Below, piece after piece: positions 1-11,424 of a stretch of DNA of 64,000 bases (its first letter is position 1; the number at the start of each line of letters is the position of its first letter). Both the position numbers and the translations under genes were made by a program. A model generated the notes under the pieces. The model was not told the origin of the DNA. It saw only the letters and a program-made list of their open reading frames with translations, and made no database searches. Location: positions 65,088,662-65,152,661 of the forward strand of contig CM036225.1 in assembly GCA_020631735.1 (NCBI GenBank). Direction: 5' to 3'. This DNA comes from Saccharum officinarum (lineage: Eukaryota > Streptophyta > Magnoliopsida > Poales > Poaceae).

Positions 1-208
1 TGGGAGCAATTACTGTGTGTGGTGGGAGAAATATGAACTGGAACTTGCGTTGGGGGAGGTCGATTTTACCATCACCTCACCGTGTCCTACTGAGCCAGAG
101 GACCCGGTGAGAGACGAAAATGAATCTGACACTGATTTCACTGCTCGAAAGCGTGATCATGCTGAGATAAGAATGAAATATGACCTTGAACATAGGCAAT
201 GGACTCTC
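1..208 (+). pseudogene. Copia A gag, 5' fragment
   Basis: An open frame from the window edge encodes a Copia-type Gag segment, with a WEKYELELALGE-like start and ending ...LEHRQWTL just before the insertion. The frame continues directly after the nested element at 10283 (SNRKCLLVAKATIEEQIRG...), as expected for one gag ORF cut by an insertion. The CTCTC at 204-208 is the left target-site duplication. The true start codon is probably upstream of the window. Confidence 0.8.
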
Positions 209-1069
209 TGAAAGGTCCTTGTTTGGTTTTGGTAATTGAGTGACAACTTAGGTGGACTAATATGTGGTTATGTGAGATACACAGGAGATTAGTCCACAGG
301 TGATGGTGTCATGAAGGAGCTTATTGCATATGAGACATGACATGGAGTCATGTGATCAAGGTGGAGAAGATCAAGATGAGGCTTGGCTTGATGGACCGGT
401 TGCTAGTGTGAAGGGCAAGTTAGAGGCTTTGAAGTGAGGGACCGCGTGTGACGGTGAAGCTTGAGCATGACTTGGCGCCGATGGACCAAGGCAACGGTGA
501 AGAGCAAGTGAGGTCAAGATCGATGAACCAATACGGTCATGTGATGATATGAAGTGGATCATATCATTTGATGATTGGTTGGTGCATGTGTTGCATCAAC
601 ATCAATGGAGATGGAATGGAATGCGGAAGGCAAAGGTATAACCTAGGGCATTTCCATTTCACCGGTCATAGGTGTGTAGAGAAGTTGATGACCGGATTTA
701 GGATAGATGGCCGTACTATTAAGAGGGGCAAACTTGTTTGCATATCGGTCATCTAGTGCCACTCGAGTGATCTAACTATGCATCGTTGCTAGGATCGAGT
801 GGCGTGGCAAGTTGAGTGGTTAACGCATCGAAAAATGATTATGAAAATGCTAACACACGTGCACAAAATGGTGAACACTTGTTGGTGTTGGCACATTTGC
901 GAAGGTGTTGGACTTTAAGTGGTAGAGAGGGGTTTGGGTTCCTCTCTCCCTCCCGCCGAGCTTGCGAGGCGGGATTCGGCGCTTTTTGGAGAAGTGAAAC
1001 GCCTATTTTTTATTGCGCCGGAAGTCGGAAAAGAAACGGAGGCGAACGGAGGTCACAGAGGTGACCGGA

Positions 1070-1510
1070 CGCTGCACCGGACGCGGTCCTTGCAGGACCG
1101 GACGCGTCCGGTCAGTGTCCAGTGACTGCGCGTTTTTCAGTTGTTTGATCGGACGCGAGGCGCGTCCGGTCACAGGCGACCGGACGCGTCCGGTCGTCCA
1201 GGGAGCTTACTGGACTCCGACCGGACGCGGGCACTGTGGCGTCCGGTCATTTGCTTCAGCGCGTCCGGTCACTATTTCGTTGAGCGCTGCTCAGGCGACC
1301 AACGCGTCCGGTCCTTCACGGGACCAGCGCGTCCGGTCGTTCCCGGCGCGTCCGGTCAGTTGGACCAGCGCGTCCGGTCGTTGCTTCGCAGTTAGCCGTT
1401 GGGCGACCAGCGCGTCCGGTCGTTTGGACCAGCGCGTCCGGTCAGTGTTGCGAAACTAGCCGTTGCGCGACCGGCGCGTCCGGTCAGTTGGACCGGCGCG
1501 TCCGGTCGTC
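1070..1510. repeat. CG-rich palindromic repeat array in the LTR (also at 8716-9156)
   Basis: About 13 copies of GCGTCCGGTC occur in some 440 bp. Several pair with GACCGGACGC to make perfect palindromes such as GACCGGACGCGTCCGGTC. Spacers such as AGTTGGACCA also recur. CG-rich palindromic units in LTRs are a published feature of Sireviruses. The array lies just upstream of the LTR TATA box, so a promoter or methylation-sensing role is plausible but inferred. Confidence 0.85.
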
Positions 1511-1558
1511 CCGAATTTTGCCCAGTGAAGGGGTAACGGCTCTATTTGACCGTGGGGT

Positions 1559-1566
1559 TATAAATA
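1559..1566 (+). promoter_or_regulatory. LTR TATA box
   Basis: TATAAATA follows the CG-rich array and precedes the rest of the LTR. The 3' LTR copy is at 9205-9212. It fits an RNA polymerase II promoter for the genomic transcript starting some 25-35 bases downstream. Confidence 0.7.
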
Positions 1567-2637
1567 GATGCCTTGGCCGGCTGTGGCCGTTAGTTGAGCA
1601 CACTATAGTCTTTGTGACTTGTGTGGTAGTGCTTGGGAGCCCTCTAACTCACTCATGCTTGATAGTGTTCATCGGATCGAGTGAGATAGCGATTCTAGTG
1701 CGTTGCTTTGAGAGATTGCATCGTGTGGCACTAGGTGATCGTGTTGCAAGCCGGTGGTGCTTGTTACTCTTGGAGGTTGCCACCTCCTAGACGGCTTGGT
1801 GGCTTGTGGCTCCGTCGAAGCTCGCAAGAAGATTGTGCGAGGCTCCGGAGAAGCTTTGTGAGGGGGATTGTGCTCACCCCGCGGGGATCGCGAAGAGCAA
1901 CTCTAGTTGATCGTGTCATTGAGCTACCACACTTTATGGTAGGTTCTTGCGGCGCCTTTTGACAGGCTCGGTGTGTGACCGATTAGCCGCCGAACCACGA
2001 AGTGTTGGTCGACACAACGGGGACGTAGCTTGGTGGCAACCAAGTGAACCTCGGGAGAAAATCACCGTGTCAACCTTGTCTACTCTTCTCGGTGGTTTGC
2101 CTTCGTGTAACACAAGCTTGTATTTACTTTCATATATACTTGTGCTTGTGTAGTTGCTCTCGTAACTAGTTTGCTTGTGTAGCTTGCTAGTTGTCTTCTT
2201 GCTTGTGTAGCTAGAAGCTTCCCCTTGCGTGACTAATTTGGTTTGCGTAACCTTGTTAGTCACATTGCTTAGTTTGTGTAGCTAAGTGTTTTGCGCTCTC
2301 TAATTTGGCATTAGTTGCCTTGTTATTGAGTTTTGCTAGCGAGCTTAAGCTTTGTGCTTTTGCTTCACTAGTTGTGTAGGAGCTCCCTCGTTTGGCAAAG
2401 TACTAGTGCATAGGTTTGTGTGACCTTGCTCTAGAATTGATTAGGTGAGCTCTTGGTAAGCTTAGCACCTTAGTCGCTTAATTAGGATCTTTGCAAGGTG
2501 CTAGAGAACTTAGATAGAGGGGTATAGTCTTGGCTAGACCGATAAGTTTAATTCCGCATTTGTTTTGGTTAGCCAACACGTTTAAGTTTTAAAAAGGACT
2601 ATTCACCCCCCTCTAGTCCGCCATCTCGACCCTTCAA

Positions 2638-2650
2638 TTGGTATCAGAGC
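2638..2650 (+). other. Primer-binding site
   Basis: TTGGTATCAGAGC lies one base after the 5' LTR end. It is complementary to the 3' end of initiator methionine tRNA, the usual primer of plant Ty1-copia elements. Confidence 0.9.
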
Positions 2651-2687
2651 GAGGTCTCTCATTTGCGGTCTTCACCGACCCGAGAGG

Positions 2688-4490
2688 ATGGCGGCTTATG
2701 GGCTAGATGTTGAGTGTCCACACATTTTTGATGGCACACACTTTGCACGGTGGAGAAATTGGATGACATGCAATTTTAAGTTTATTTCTCCTCAATTGTG
2801 GTGGATCGTAGATGTGGGCTTTTCCTTTGCAATTGACAAAAAGAATGCAACTCAAGCGCAAAGAAAATGCCTACATCTCGATAGCCAAGCTACTAATGTT
2901 TTCTATCGATCTATGGATAGTAGCATACTTTGTGAGATCATGGACTTTAAGTCCGCCCATGAGATTTGGGTGTTCCTAAATGAGAAATACGGGGCGATCT
3001 CCGATGATGATGAGCCCAAGGAGGAGGCGCATGAGGATGTTGAGCATGACCACAACAAGGTAGTTGTGGAGGATTGCTCCACCTCACGGTCAAGTGATGA
3101 CAAAGATGATCATATCACAAGATCACTTGACAAGAAGAATGATTCTACCTCATACACACTTGATGGTGAAGATGATGGCTATGAGAGTGATGCTTCAACA
3201 AGCTCTTCAACATCATCACATGGTAACACTAAAATACATGTTGGTGGTTTTGTTGTGGATTGTGATGATCCAAATTTAGAGCTTTTATATAAACTCACAA
3301 GAGCCTTGAAAAGAAAAATGGAAAGAGTAAGTGAATTGGAATATGATAACTCTTTTCTAAAGACCACATGTGAACAACAAAAGCATCTACTTTATGTTGC
3401 TACTTGTTCACATGAGGAGCTAAAATTAACTCATGAGAAACTTAGTGTTGCTCATGATAACTTGGTACAAGAACATGCTTTACTCACTAAGAAGCTTTCT
3501 AATGAAGAAACCAAAACTAGTGAGAGCTCATCATTTGGGTCAAATGATCAATCACATATTACTAACCCTTGTGATGTTGGCAAGAAGCATGTATCCACCT
3601 CTTGTGATGATTTATTAGATATGCCATGTTCTTCACAATTAAATGCTTGTTCTACTTCTATGTCTTGTGAGACTAACCTTTTGAAGGAGAACAATGAGCT
3701 CAAAAGTGAAGTGAAGAATTTGAGCAACAAGTTAGAGAGGTGCTACAACTCTAAAATCGCCATTGAGCATATCATGACCAATCAAAGAAGATATGGTGAT
3801 AAGAGTGGTATTGGCTACAACAAGAGCAAGGGCAAGATTATGAAGAAGCAAGATGCAAAGAAGCTATCCCAACTCATGTGCCACCGATGCCATGAAATGG
3901 GACATATTGCTAAGTATTGCCCTACCAAGAAGTCTCAAGTTGAGCCAAAAGCAACACCCCAAGAACAAATCAAGATCAACCATGGAGATGATGGTGATTT
4001 GATAAAGAAGAAGAAAAAGAAAACAAGAAGGGGTGGTAAAGCAAGACATCCAATGCAAATTCAAGATGTCAAGATGATGAGCAAGAATCAAGATGAGAAG
4101 AAAGTGCATGCTCACATCAAGTGCTTCAAATGTGAAGATATGGGACACTTCGCCTCGGGATGTCCTACCAAGCTTGAGAAGAAGGCTCAAGCAACTCATG
4201 AGAGGCTAGGCAATGGGAAGCACAATATGAGCAAGGAAGAAAAGGCTCAAGCAAAGAGAATGTGCTACTTATGCCGGGAAAGGGGACACATGGCTCATTC
4301 ATGTCCCCTAGGTAACAATTCTAAGCCTATTTCAATTGATAATACTAATATGCTTAGAAAGGATGTAAATGGTACCTCTATGATTGTTATTGCAAAACAT
4401 CCCGCTATTCATACTAAGGCTTTGCCTAAGTATGTTGCTCCTAACTTGAGAGGACCCAAACTTGTTTGGGTACCATCAAAGAGTGGATGA
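2688..4490 (+). CDS. Gag polyprotein of the Sirevirus-like element
   Basis: A 600-residue ORF starting 38 bases after the primer site. The N-terminal part (FDGTHFARWRNWM, then ...AHEIWVFLNEKYG) matches the plant Copia gag (DUF4219/UBN2-type) capsid region. The middle is acidic and serine-rich. A heptad-like region at about residues 210-370 looks coiled-coil. Three CCHC zinc knuckles follow at about residues 398-411 (CHRCHEMGHIAKYC), 479-492 (CFKCEDMGHFASGC) and 526-539 (CYLCRERGHMAHSC), separated by Lys-rich linkers. Gag packages element RNA and forms the virus-like particle. The ORF is uninterrupted, consistent with recent activity. No protease follows; translation ends at TGA 4488-4490. Confidence 0.9.
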   Translation: MAAYGLDVECPHIFDGTHFARWRNWMTCNFKFISPQLWWIVDVGFSFAIDKKNATQAQRKCLHLDSQATNVFYRSMDSSILCEIMDFKSAHEIWVFLNEKYGAISDDDEPKEEAHEDVEHDHNKVVVEDCSTSRSSDDKDDHITRSLDKKNDSTSYTLDGEDDGYESDASTSSSTSSHGNTKIHVGGFVVDCDDPNLELLYKLTRALKRKMERVSELEYDNSFLKTTCEQQKHLLYVATCSHEELKLTHEKLSVAHDNLVQEHALLTKKLSNEETKTSESSSFGSNDQSHITNPCDVGKKHVSTSCDDLLDMPCSSQLNACSTSMSCETNLLKENNELKSEVKNLSNKLERCYNSKIAIEHIMTNQRRYGDKSGIGYNKSKGKIMKKQDAKKLSQLMCHRCHEMGHIAKYCPTKKSQVEPKATPQEQIKINHGDDGDLIKKKKKKTRRGGKARHPMQIQDVKMMSKNQDEKKVHAHIKCFKCEDMGHFASGCPTKLEKKAQATHERLGNGKHNMSKEEKAQAKRMCYLCRERGHMAHSCPLGNNSKPISIDNTNMLRKDVNGTSMIVIAKHPAIHTKALPKYVAPNLRGPKLVWVPSKSG

Positions 4491-7400
4491 TTGTTTGTAG
4501 GTACCATCGGCATTGGAGGCTTGATTCAATTGGTTTCATTTTGTTCATCATATATTGAGTCAAGTTTTGAAGCTCAATGCATATCCAATCCCAATGCCAA
4601 GTCAAAATAAGTGAAGTTCAAGTGCTACAACATACAAGTGCAATGTTAAAGATTGTGGTAATTTATTGGAATTATTTTATGGCTTGCAATTTATTTGAGT
4701 AAAAGCTTGTTATTGGATGATCATGAGCTAACCAAGGTATATCACTTGTTGATCATTTCATTTGGGTGCATATGAGTTGATTGAATTGGATATATATGCA
4801 ATGTTGCTTGCTATGAGATGTTTGAATGGATTAAAAGCTTAGTAATCAAGTTTGGATTGGTTTGTGTTGAATAAATTCATGAGATGATATTTAGTAAGTG
4901 GATTGAATGGATATATGTCTTGTGAAAGTATTCAAACAAGTTAGTTTCAAGTTTGATTCATATTTGATGAAGAATAGCTCATGTATTAAAATCTGTCCAA
5001 AATTTAAAATCTGAGCTAGCAGTGATCTTAGCCATGTTTGAGTGATCAAATCTATTTGGATTGGCTTGAAATTTGGTATACATGCTCTACACTTATGAAA
5101 GAAGATGCTGTAGAAATTTCATGAGAAGTGGATAAGAGATGCTTCAGTTTTGGAGTGCATCTTGTCAGCTATAGTGCAGCAGTTTTCAGCATGTAGCAGT
5201 GGTGGAAGATTTGAAATCTAGCAGCAATCTAGAAGTCAAAAGAAGTTCAAATTTTTACAGTTGCTATATGACTTAGTGAAGCACATCTCCACCAAATTTC
5301 ATGGCATTTGGATCTGTACATTGGGAGATATGAATTATTCTTTGAAGGGTACAGAATCTGCCAGAAAAGTGACAATCATTGGATTAATCTAGAGTCACTT
5401 TGATTGAAAGGTCCTCAAGTTGGAAACATGTTTATAAGTGGTTGAGGAACCTAAGTTTGGTTTTGGATTGATCTAGAAGCATGACAAGCAATGAGTACAA
5501 GACTTTTGTATTGTGAAATGTACTTGGTGTACTTATTTGGTACTCAATTTGAAGATCAAGATCAAACTTAAGATGAAGGTGAAGTTTAAGTTCTAGTGAT
5601 GATTGGAGATCATTTGGTAGAAGGAAAAGGACTTAAACAAGTAGAAAGAGTTGGACTCAAATGTAGATTCAAGGATTATTCATCAAGATTGAGTTCATCA
5701 TTTGGATCAATCAAACTATATCATTTCAAGTGAGTATCAAGAGTGGTTCTTTGGAGAAAGGTCACTTCTCCCTAGTGAGGGGCTTGCCGCCGTGTGTAGG
5801 TGAAACCAAGTTTGGGACTTGGAAGGCTAACATGGAAGTGGTGATCCGAGGAACCTGTGATGCTTAGTTGAAGCAATCAAAAGGGTTGATCAAGAAAAGC
5901 AAGCAACACCCAAAAGAGAGCTAGTCATGTATTTCAAGTGGTATTCTAAGTAGTTCTCTCATGCAAGCATTGATCAAAAAGATGAAGCAAGCCAACCACA
6001 ACTCAAGAGATAGTGCACTTGATCATAAGTGGTTTTCATTTCATATGGGTGAAGAATGGATTTATCTATGATGATTGGTCTTCACCAAGCTTATAAATTG
6101 GACTTCACGTTGCTATTGGAGTAATGAATAAGAATCTATGTGACTATCCTCTACTCCAATATAGCAAAGGTATCATTGTAATGTGCATGATCATCTCATT
6201 CCTTACTAGTATGCGGTTAGTGCATATAGTACATGCTTATTAGGATCATGCATAACAAATGAAAAGTTTTAAATTCATAGCCTACCATTATTGCTTGATT
6301 GATTAGTTGATCTAGTGGTATGGATATGAGTTTGTTCATGAGCTAGTGAATCCAAGTACTTGATCTAGTTTGGATTGCTAACAAGTGACAAGTACAACAT
6401 TGGCAAGATAACCCTTAGCATGAGGTGTGAAGAAGCTTGTCATTGGATCAAACCGGACTTGGAATCTTAGGCAAATCAACATAGTTCAAGTCATACAAGA
6501 AGCTCATGACAATGATAAGAGTACAAGTACAAGACAATAATGAAAATAGATATCTAGTTTGCTTCAAGTGTTATCTAGACTCATTTGATTTCTCACATGG
6601 TATTCACAAGTGGTGTCTAGATCAACTTACAAGTGATATCTTACAAGTGGTACTCATAAAGATAGAAAATGTTCAAGAAGTGAATGTTATTGCCAAATCC
6701 TTCAAAGTGAATCCATACAAGAAAATTCTTTCAAATGGTATCATATTTCTACTCATGGTAGCTTCATGTGGTATCATTCATGCAAGACGATGGTTTCACA
6801 AGTGATCCTCAACTTTAAGTGATCAAATCAAGTAATGCTACCCTCATCCTCAAGTGGTATCTCAAGTGAATGACACATGCTATGACATAGGGGGAGGAGC
6901 CCCACCGATTGGTATCAAGGTCAAAGATCCTATGTGGCATCTCAAGAGCAACCATAAAGTTTGTCATTCCAACATATGTGGTAATGTCCATCAAAAATGC
7001 AATATTCAAGTCTCAACCATCTACCCCAATACAAGCCTTTGTATCAATTGAGAAGAACACCTTTTATGGAAATTGATGACAAAGGGGGAGAAGTTGGACA
7101 AAGATATGAAAGCTTTTTGAGCTTTGGGGAGAGATTGGAAAGATTGGACATGGACATGGACAAAGAGGGAGTAACATTGAAGAATGTAAGGGGATCAAAC
7201 ATTCTTGGACAAAGAAAGCACACAAGTAGGGGGAGCAAGCTCATGAACTTTGATTGATTACATTTGATATGTGCATAATTCATGTGCTTGCTTGCATTGC
7301 ATAAGTTCTTAAATTCAATATGCATGCTTGTGTGGTGTATGCTAGTTATAGAACTTGAATGATGATTTGATAACTAGCATGCATAGGATGTTAGCTAGAC

Positions 7401-7840
7401 TTGTGATTATCATGCAAAAACTAGAACCTTGCTTATAATGTTGATCTCACGGGGTTTCTAGTGTTTTTGATGTCTAGCTACTCATGATGCTAAGGATGAT
7501 GGCAAACTTGTGATTTTCAAAAGGTACCAAGCTACTAATTGGTATTGAGCTACAAAGGTTTATTCTATACACCTTAGCATCACTTAGTAGTGCTAACCCT
7601 CCCACAAATTTCATATTCATGCATATGTGTGAGCTTGAAACCAAACCATTTGAGCACATATGTAGGGGGAGCTATCACTACCAAGTCGGATTTTATGGTG
7701 CTTATCCAAATCTTGACATAGAGCTTAAAAGTTGGATAAGTAACATTAAATCCAAAACAAGTTAGCAATTTACACTTGTGTGAAGTGCTAGCTTGAAAAA
7801 GCATAATTTCCATATCTTTGTAGAGTTGTCATCAATTACC
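4491..7840 (+). other. Pol-less internal region of the Sirevirus-like element
   Basis: About 3.3 kb of AT-rich sequence with only short ORFs (the longest is about 100 codons at 6506-6805, with no recognisable domain). No YVDD, DDE or protease motif is visible. Between about 5700 and 6870 a degenerate CAAGTGGTAT-type motif recurs many times. Polypurine tracts appear from 6890 onward. This replaces the pol region expected in an autonomous Sirevirus. Confidence 0.75.
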
Positions 7841-7854
7841 AAAAAGGGGGAGAT
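6890..7854 (+). repeat. Multiple polypurine tracts upstream of the 3' LTR
   Basis: Five GGGGGAG tracts lie at 6890-6896, 7084-7090, 7229-7235, 7665-7671 and 7846-7852. The last sits in AAAAAGGGGGAGAT and abuts the 3' LTR, so it is the expected plus-strand primer. Repeated tracts in this position are a known Sirevirus trait and support the assignment even though pol is missing. Confidence 0.8.
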
Positions 7855-10282
7855 TGAAAGGTCCTTGTTTGGTTTTGGTAATTGAGTGACAACTTAGGTG
7901 GACTAATATGTGGTTATGTGAGATACACAGGAGATTAGTCCACAGGTGATGGTGTCATGAAGGAGCTTATTGCATATGAGACATGACATGGAGTCATGTG
8001 ATCAAGGTGGAGAAGATCAAGATGAGGCTTGGCTTGATGGACCGGTTGCTAGTGTGAAGGGCAAGTTAGAGGCTTTGAAGTGAGGGACCGCGTGTGACGG
8101 TGAAGCTTGAGCATGACTTGGCGCCGATGGACCAAGGCAACGGTGAAGAGCAAGTGAGGTCAAGATCGATGAACCAATACGGTCATGTGATGATATGAAG
8201 TGGATCATATCATTTGATGATTGGTTGGTGCATGTGTTGCATCAACATCAATGGAGATGGAATGGAATGCGGAAGGCAAAGGTATAACCTAGGGCATTTC
8301 CATTTCACCGGTCATAGGTGTGTAGAGAAGTTGATGACCGGATTTAGGATAGATGGCCGTACTATTAAGAGGGGCAAACTTGTTTGCATATCGGTCATCT
8401 AGTGCCACTCGAGTGATCTAACTATGCATCGTTGCTAGGATCGAGTGGCGTGGCAAGTTGAGTGGTTAACGCATCGAAAAATGATTATGAAAATGCTAAC
8501 ACACGTGCACAAAGTGGTGAACACTTGTTGGTGTTGGCACATTTGCGAAGGTGTTGGACTTTAAGTGGTAGAGAGGGGTTTGGGTTCCTCTCTCCCTCCC
8601 GCCGAGCTTGCGAGGCGGGATTCGGCGCTTTTTGGAGAAGTGAAACGCCTATTTTTTATTGCGCCGGAAGTCGGAAAAGAAACGGAGGCGAACGGAGGTC
8701 ACAGAGGTGACCGGACGCTGCACCGGACGCGGTCCTTGCAGGACCGGACGCGTCCGGTCAGTGTCCAGTGACTGCGCGTTTTTCAGTTGTTTGATCGGAC
8801 GCGAGGCGCGTCCGGTCACAGGCGACCGGACGCGTCCGGTCGTCCAGGGAGCTTACTGGACTCCGATCGGACGCGGGCACTGTGGCGTCCGGTCATTTGC
8901 TTCAGCGCGTCCGGTCACTATTTCGTTGAGCGCTGCTCAGGCGACCAACGCGTCCGGTCCTTCACGGGACCAGCGCGTCCGGTCGTTCCCGGCGCGTCCG
9001 GTCAGTTGGACCAGCGCGTCCGGTCGTTGCTTCGCAGTTAGCCGTTGGGCGACCAGCGCGTCCGGTCGTTTGGACCAGCGCGTCCGGTCAGTGTTGCGAA
9101 ACTAGCCGTTGCGCGACCGGCGCGTCCGGTCAGTTGGACCGGCGCGTCCGGTCGTCCCGAATTTTGCCCAGTGAAGGGGTAACGGCTCTATTTGACCGTG
9201 GGGTTATAAATAGATGCCTTGGCCGGCTGTGGCTGTTAGTTGAGCACACTATAGTCTTTGTGACTTGTGTGGTAGTGCTTGGGAGCCCTCTAACTCACTC
9301 ATGCTTGATAGTGTTCATCGGATCGAGTGAGATAGCGATTCTAGTGCGTTGCTTTGAGAGATTGCATCGTGTGGCACTAGGTGATCGTGTTGCAAGCCGG
9401 TGGTGCTTGTTACTCTTGGAGGTTGCCACCTCCTAGACGGCTTGGTGGCTTGTGGCTCCGTCGAAGCTCGCAAGAAGATTGTGCGAGGCTCCGGAGAAGC
9501 TTTGTGAGGGGGATTGTGCTCACCCCGCGGGGATCGCGAAGAGCAACTCTAGTTGATCGTGTCATTGAGCTACCACACTTTATGGTAGGTTCTTGCGGCG
9601 CCTTTTGACAGGCTCGGTGTGTGACCGATTAGCCGCCGAACCACGAAGTGTTGGTCGACACAACGGGGACGTAGCTTGGTGGCAACCAAGTGAACCTCGG
9701 GAGAAAATCACCGTGTCAACCTTGTCTACTCTTCTCGGTGGTTTGCCTTCGTGTAACACAAGCTTGTATTTACTTTCATATATACTTGTGCTTGTGTAGT
9801 TGCTCTCGTAACTAGTTTGCTTGTGTAGCTTGCTAGTTGTCTTCTTGCTTGTGTAGCTAGAAGCTTCCCCTTGCGTGACTAATTTGGTTTGCGTAACCTT
9901 GTTAGTCACATTGCTTAGTTTGTGTAGCTAAGTGTTTTGCGCTCTCTAATTTGGCATTAGTTGCCTTGTTATTGAGTTTTGCTAGCGAGCTTAAGCTTTG
10001 TGCTTTTGCTTCACTAGTTGTGTAGGAGCTCCCTCGTTTGGCAAAGTACTAGTGCATAGGTTTGTGTGACCTTGCTCTAGAATTGATTAGGTGAGCTCTT
10101 GGTAAGCTTAGCACCTTAGTCGCTTAATTAGGATCTTTGCAAGGTGCTAGAGAACTTAGATAGAGGGGTATAGTCTTGGCTAGACCGATAAGTTTAATTC
10201 CGCATTTGTTTTGGTTAGCCAACACGTTTAAGTTTTAAAAAGGACTATTCACCCCCCTCTAGTCCGCCATCTCGACCCTTCA
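7855..10282 (+). repeat. 3' LTR of the Sirevirus-like element
   Basis: A same-length copy of 209-2636, preceded by the polypurine tract and followed by the CTCTC target duplication. It carries its own palindrome array and TATA box (9205-9212). Confidence 0.95.
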
Positions 10283-10915
10283 CTCTCTCCAACCGCAAGT
10301 GCCTGTTGGTGGCCAAGGCCACCATAGAAGAACAGATAAGGGGCTCAATCCCTGAATGTGCTACTGTCACAGAATATCTTGATAAAACCAAGGCCACAAC
10401 AAATTCACTGATTAAGAAGCTTGTGAATGAGAAATACACTGGTGGTAGCATAAGAGAGCACATTTTGAAGATGAACACTACAACATCTAAGCTGAAGGAA
10501 ATGAATTTGAAGGAAGATGATTTTCTGATTCATTTAATTTTTGCTTCTTTACCAAAAGAATATGACACGTTCATTGTGAACTATAATATGCAGCCTGAAA
10601 GATGGGGCATAGAAAGACTTATTTCAATGTGTGCTCAAGAAGAGGAGAGGATAAAGTCCTTACAGGGTGAATCCGCTTATTTTTTGAAGGATAACAAAAG
10701 AAAGAACTTTAATGGCAAGAATTCTAAACCACAAGGAAAACCCAAGTGGGATAAGACCTCTTCCTCAAATTCATAGGGAAAGAAACCCTAGGTTTCTGAG
10801 AATCAACAGAACAACTCCTATGGTGGAGCTAAAAAAGATCAATGCAAGCACTGCTTCAAGAAGGGACACTGCAAGAGGAACTGTCCAGACTTCCTGAAAT
10901 CTCTACAAAAGAAAG
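10283..10915 (+). pseudogene. Copia A gag, 3' part with zinc knuckle
   Basis: This resumes the Gag reading frame cut at 208. It encodes the UBN2-like region (...TEYLDKTKATTNSLIKKLV..., GGSIREHILKM, LIHLIFASLPKEYDTF), then a basic linker. A TAG at 10774-10776 stops the frame. Further on, a CCHC knuckle (CKHCFKKGHCKRNC, about 10850-10891) is in another frame. Compared with typical relatives a short segment seems missing after TEYLDK. Defective capsid and nucleocapsid region. Confidence 0.8.
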
Positions 10916-10959
10916 GTGATGAATTTATTACATTTGTAGATAAATCCCTGTATTTATGT

Positions 10960-11424
10960 TATGCTAAATCCACTTGGTGGGTTGATTCAGGAGCAACTAC
11001 TCATGTTGTAAATTCTTTACAGTGGTTAAGTGGGATGAGAACCTTGCAAAGAGGAGAAAGAACGATTAAAGTTGCAAATGGAGTGCAAGCCAATGTTGAA
11101 GCCTTTGGAGATTTATCTTTAGAATTGAATAATGGTTTTGTACTTAGACTTAAAGAAGTACTTTATGTTTCCTCTTTGCGTAGAAATTTGATAAGTGTTT
11201 TGAAACTTGATGATGATGGAATTAATTTCCATTTTGGTAATGGCAAATGTAAGATACTTGTTAATAATAAATGTGTTGGTCTTGCCTTCCGACAAGACAA
11301 GCTTTATTTATTATCTCTTGATGAAAATACGAACAATGTATGTGATGAGAATATGAATGATTCCCCATCTGCGAATGTAACTAAGAAGCGGAAGCGAATT
11401 GATGATACCTCTTCGAAATTATGA
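10960..11424 (+). pseudogene. Copia A protease and GAG-pre-integrase region
   Basis: WWVDSGATTHV (about 10975-11010) is the aspartic protease active-site motif of Ty1-copia. It is followed by ...RRNLISVLKLDDDG and LYLLSLDE, typical of the segment before integrase. The frame ends at 11424 just before a WHC-like zinc-finger residue (a TGA stands where TGG is expected). The catalytic DSG is intact but the polyprotein is broken on both sides. Confidence 0.75.

Larger units (their letters stand above)
209..2636 (+). repeat. 5' LTR of the Sirevirus-like element
   Basis: Begins TGAAAGGTCCTTGTTTGG and ends CGACCCTTCA. It matches 7855-10282 at a constant offset of 7646 bases with about three substitutions. 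It contains a CG-rich palindrome array (about 1070-1510), then a TATA box (1559-1566), which places transcription start near 1590. Short ORFs across the array come from the repeat composition and are not genes. Confidence 0.95.
209..10282 (+). mobile_element. Young gag-only Sirevirus-like Ty1-copia element (non-autonomous)
   Basis: A complete LTR retrotransposon of 10,074 bp. It has two 2,428-bp LTRs (209-2636 and 7855-10282), TG...CA ends, a methionine-tRNA-type primer site at 2638 and a purine tract at 7841-7854. The 5-bp target duplication CTCTC is at 204-208 and 10283-10287. By eye the LTRs differ at only about three positions (near 867/8513, 1217/8863 and 1614/9233 in their copies) with no indel, so the insertion is very recent. 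Sirevirus hallmarks are CG-rich palindromes in the LTR and multiple polypurine tracts before the 3' LTR. The only long ORF is gag. No protease, integrase, RT or RNase H motif appears between 4491 and 7854, so mobility would need proteins supplied in trans. Confidence 0.93.

Noticed and set aside
1013..1459. 148-codon ORF in the Sirevirus-like LTR (and its copy at 8659-9105)
   Set aside because: It is made of the GCGTCCGGTC repeat array read as Arg/Ser/Gly-rich peptide. Open frames arise from repeat composition and both LTR copies carry it.
5400..5430. Possible internal LTR start (GATTGAAAGGTCCTCAAG)
   Set aside because: It resembles the LTR start for about 12 bases only and similarity does not extend, so it is taken as chance or an old trace.
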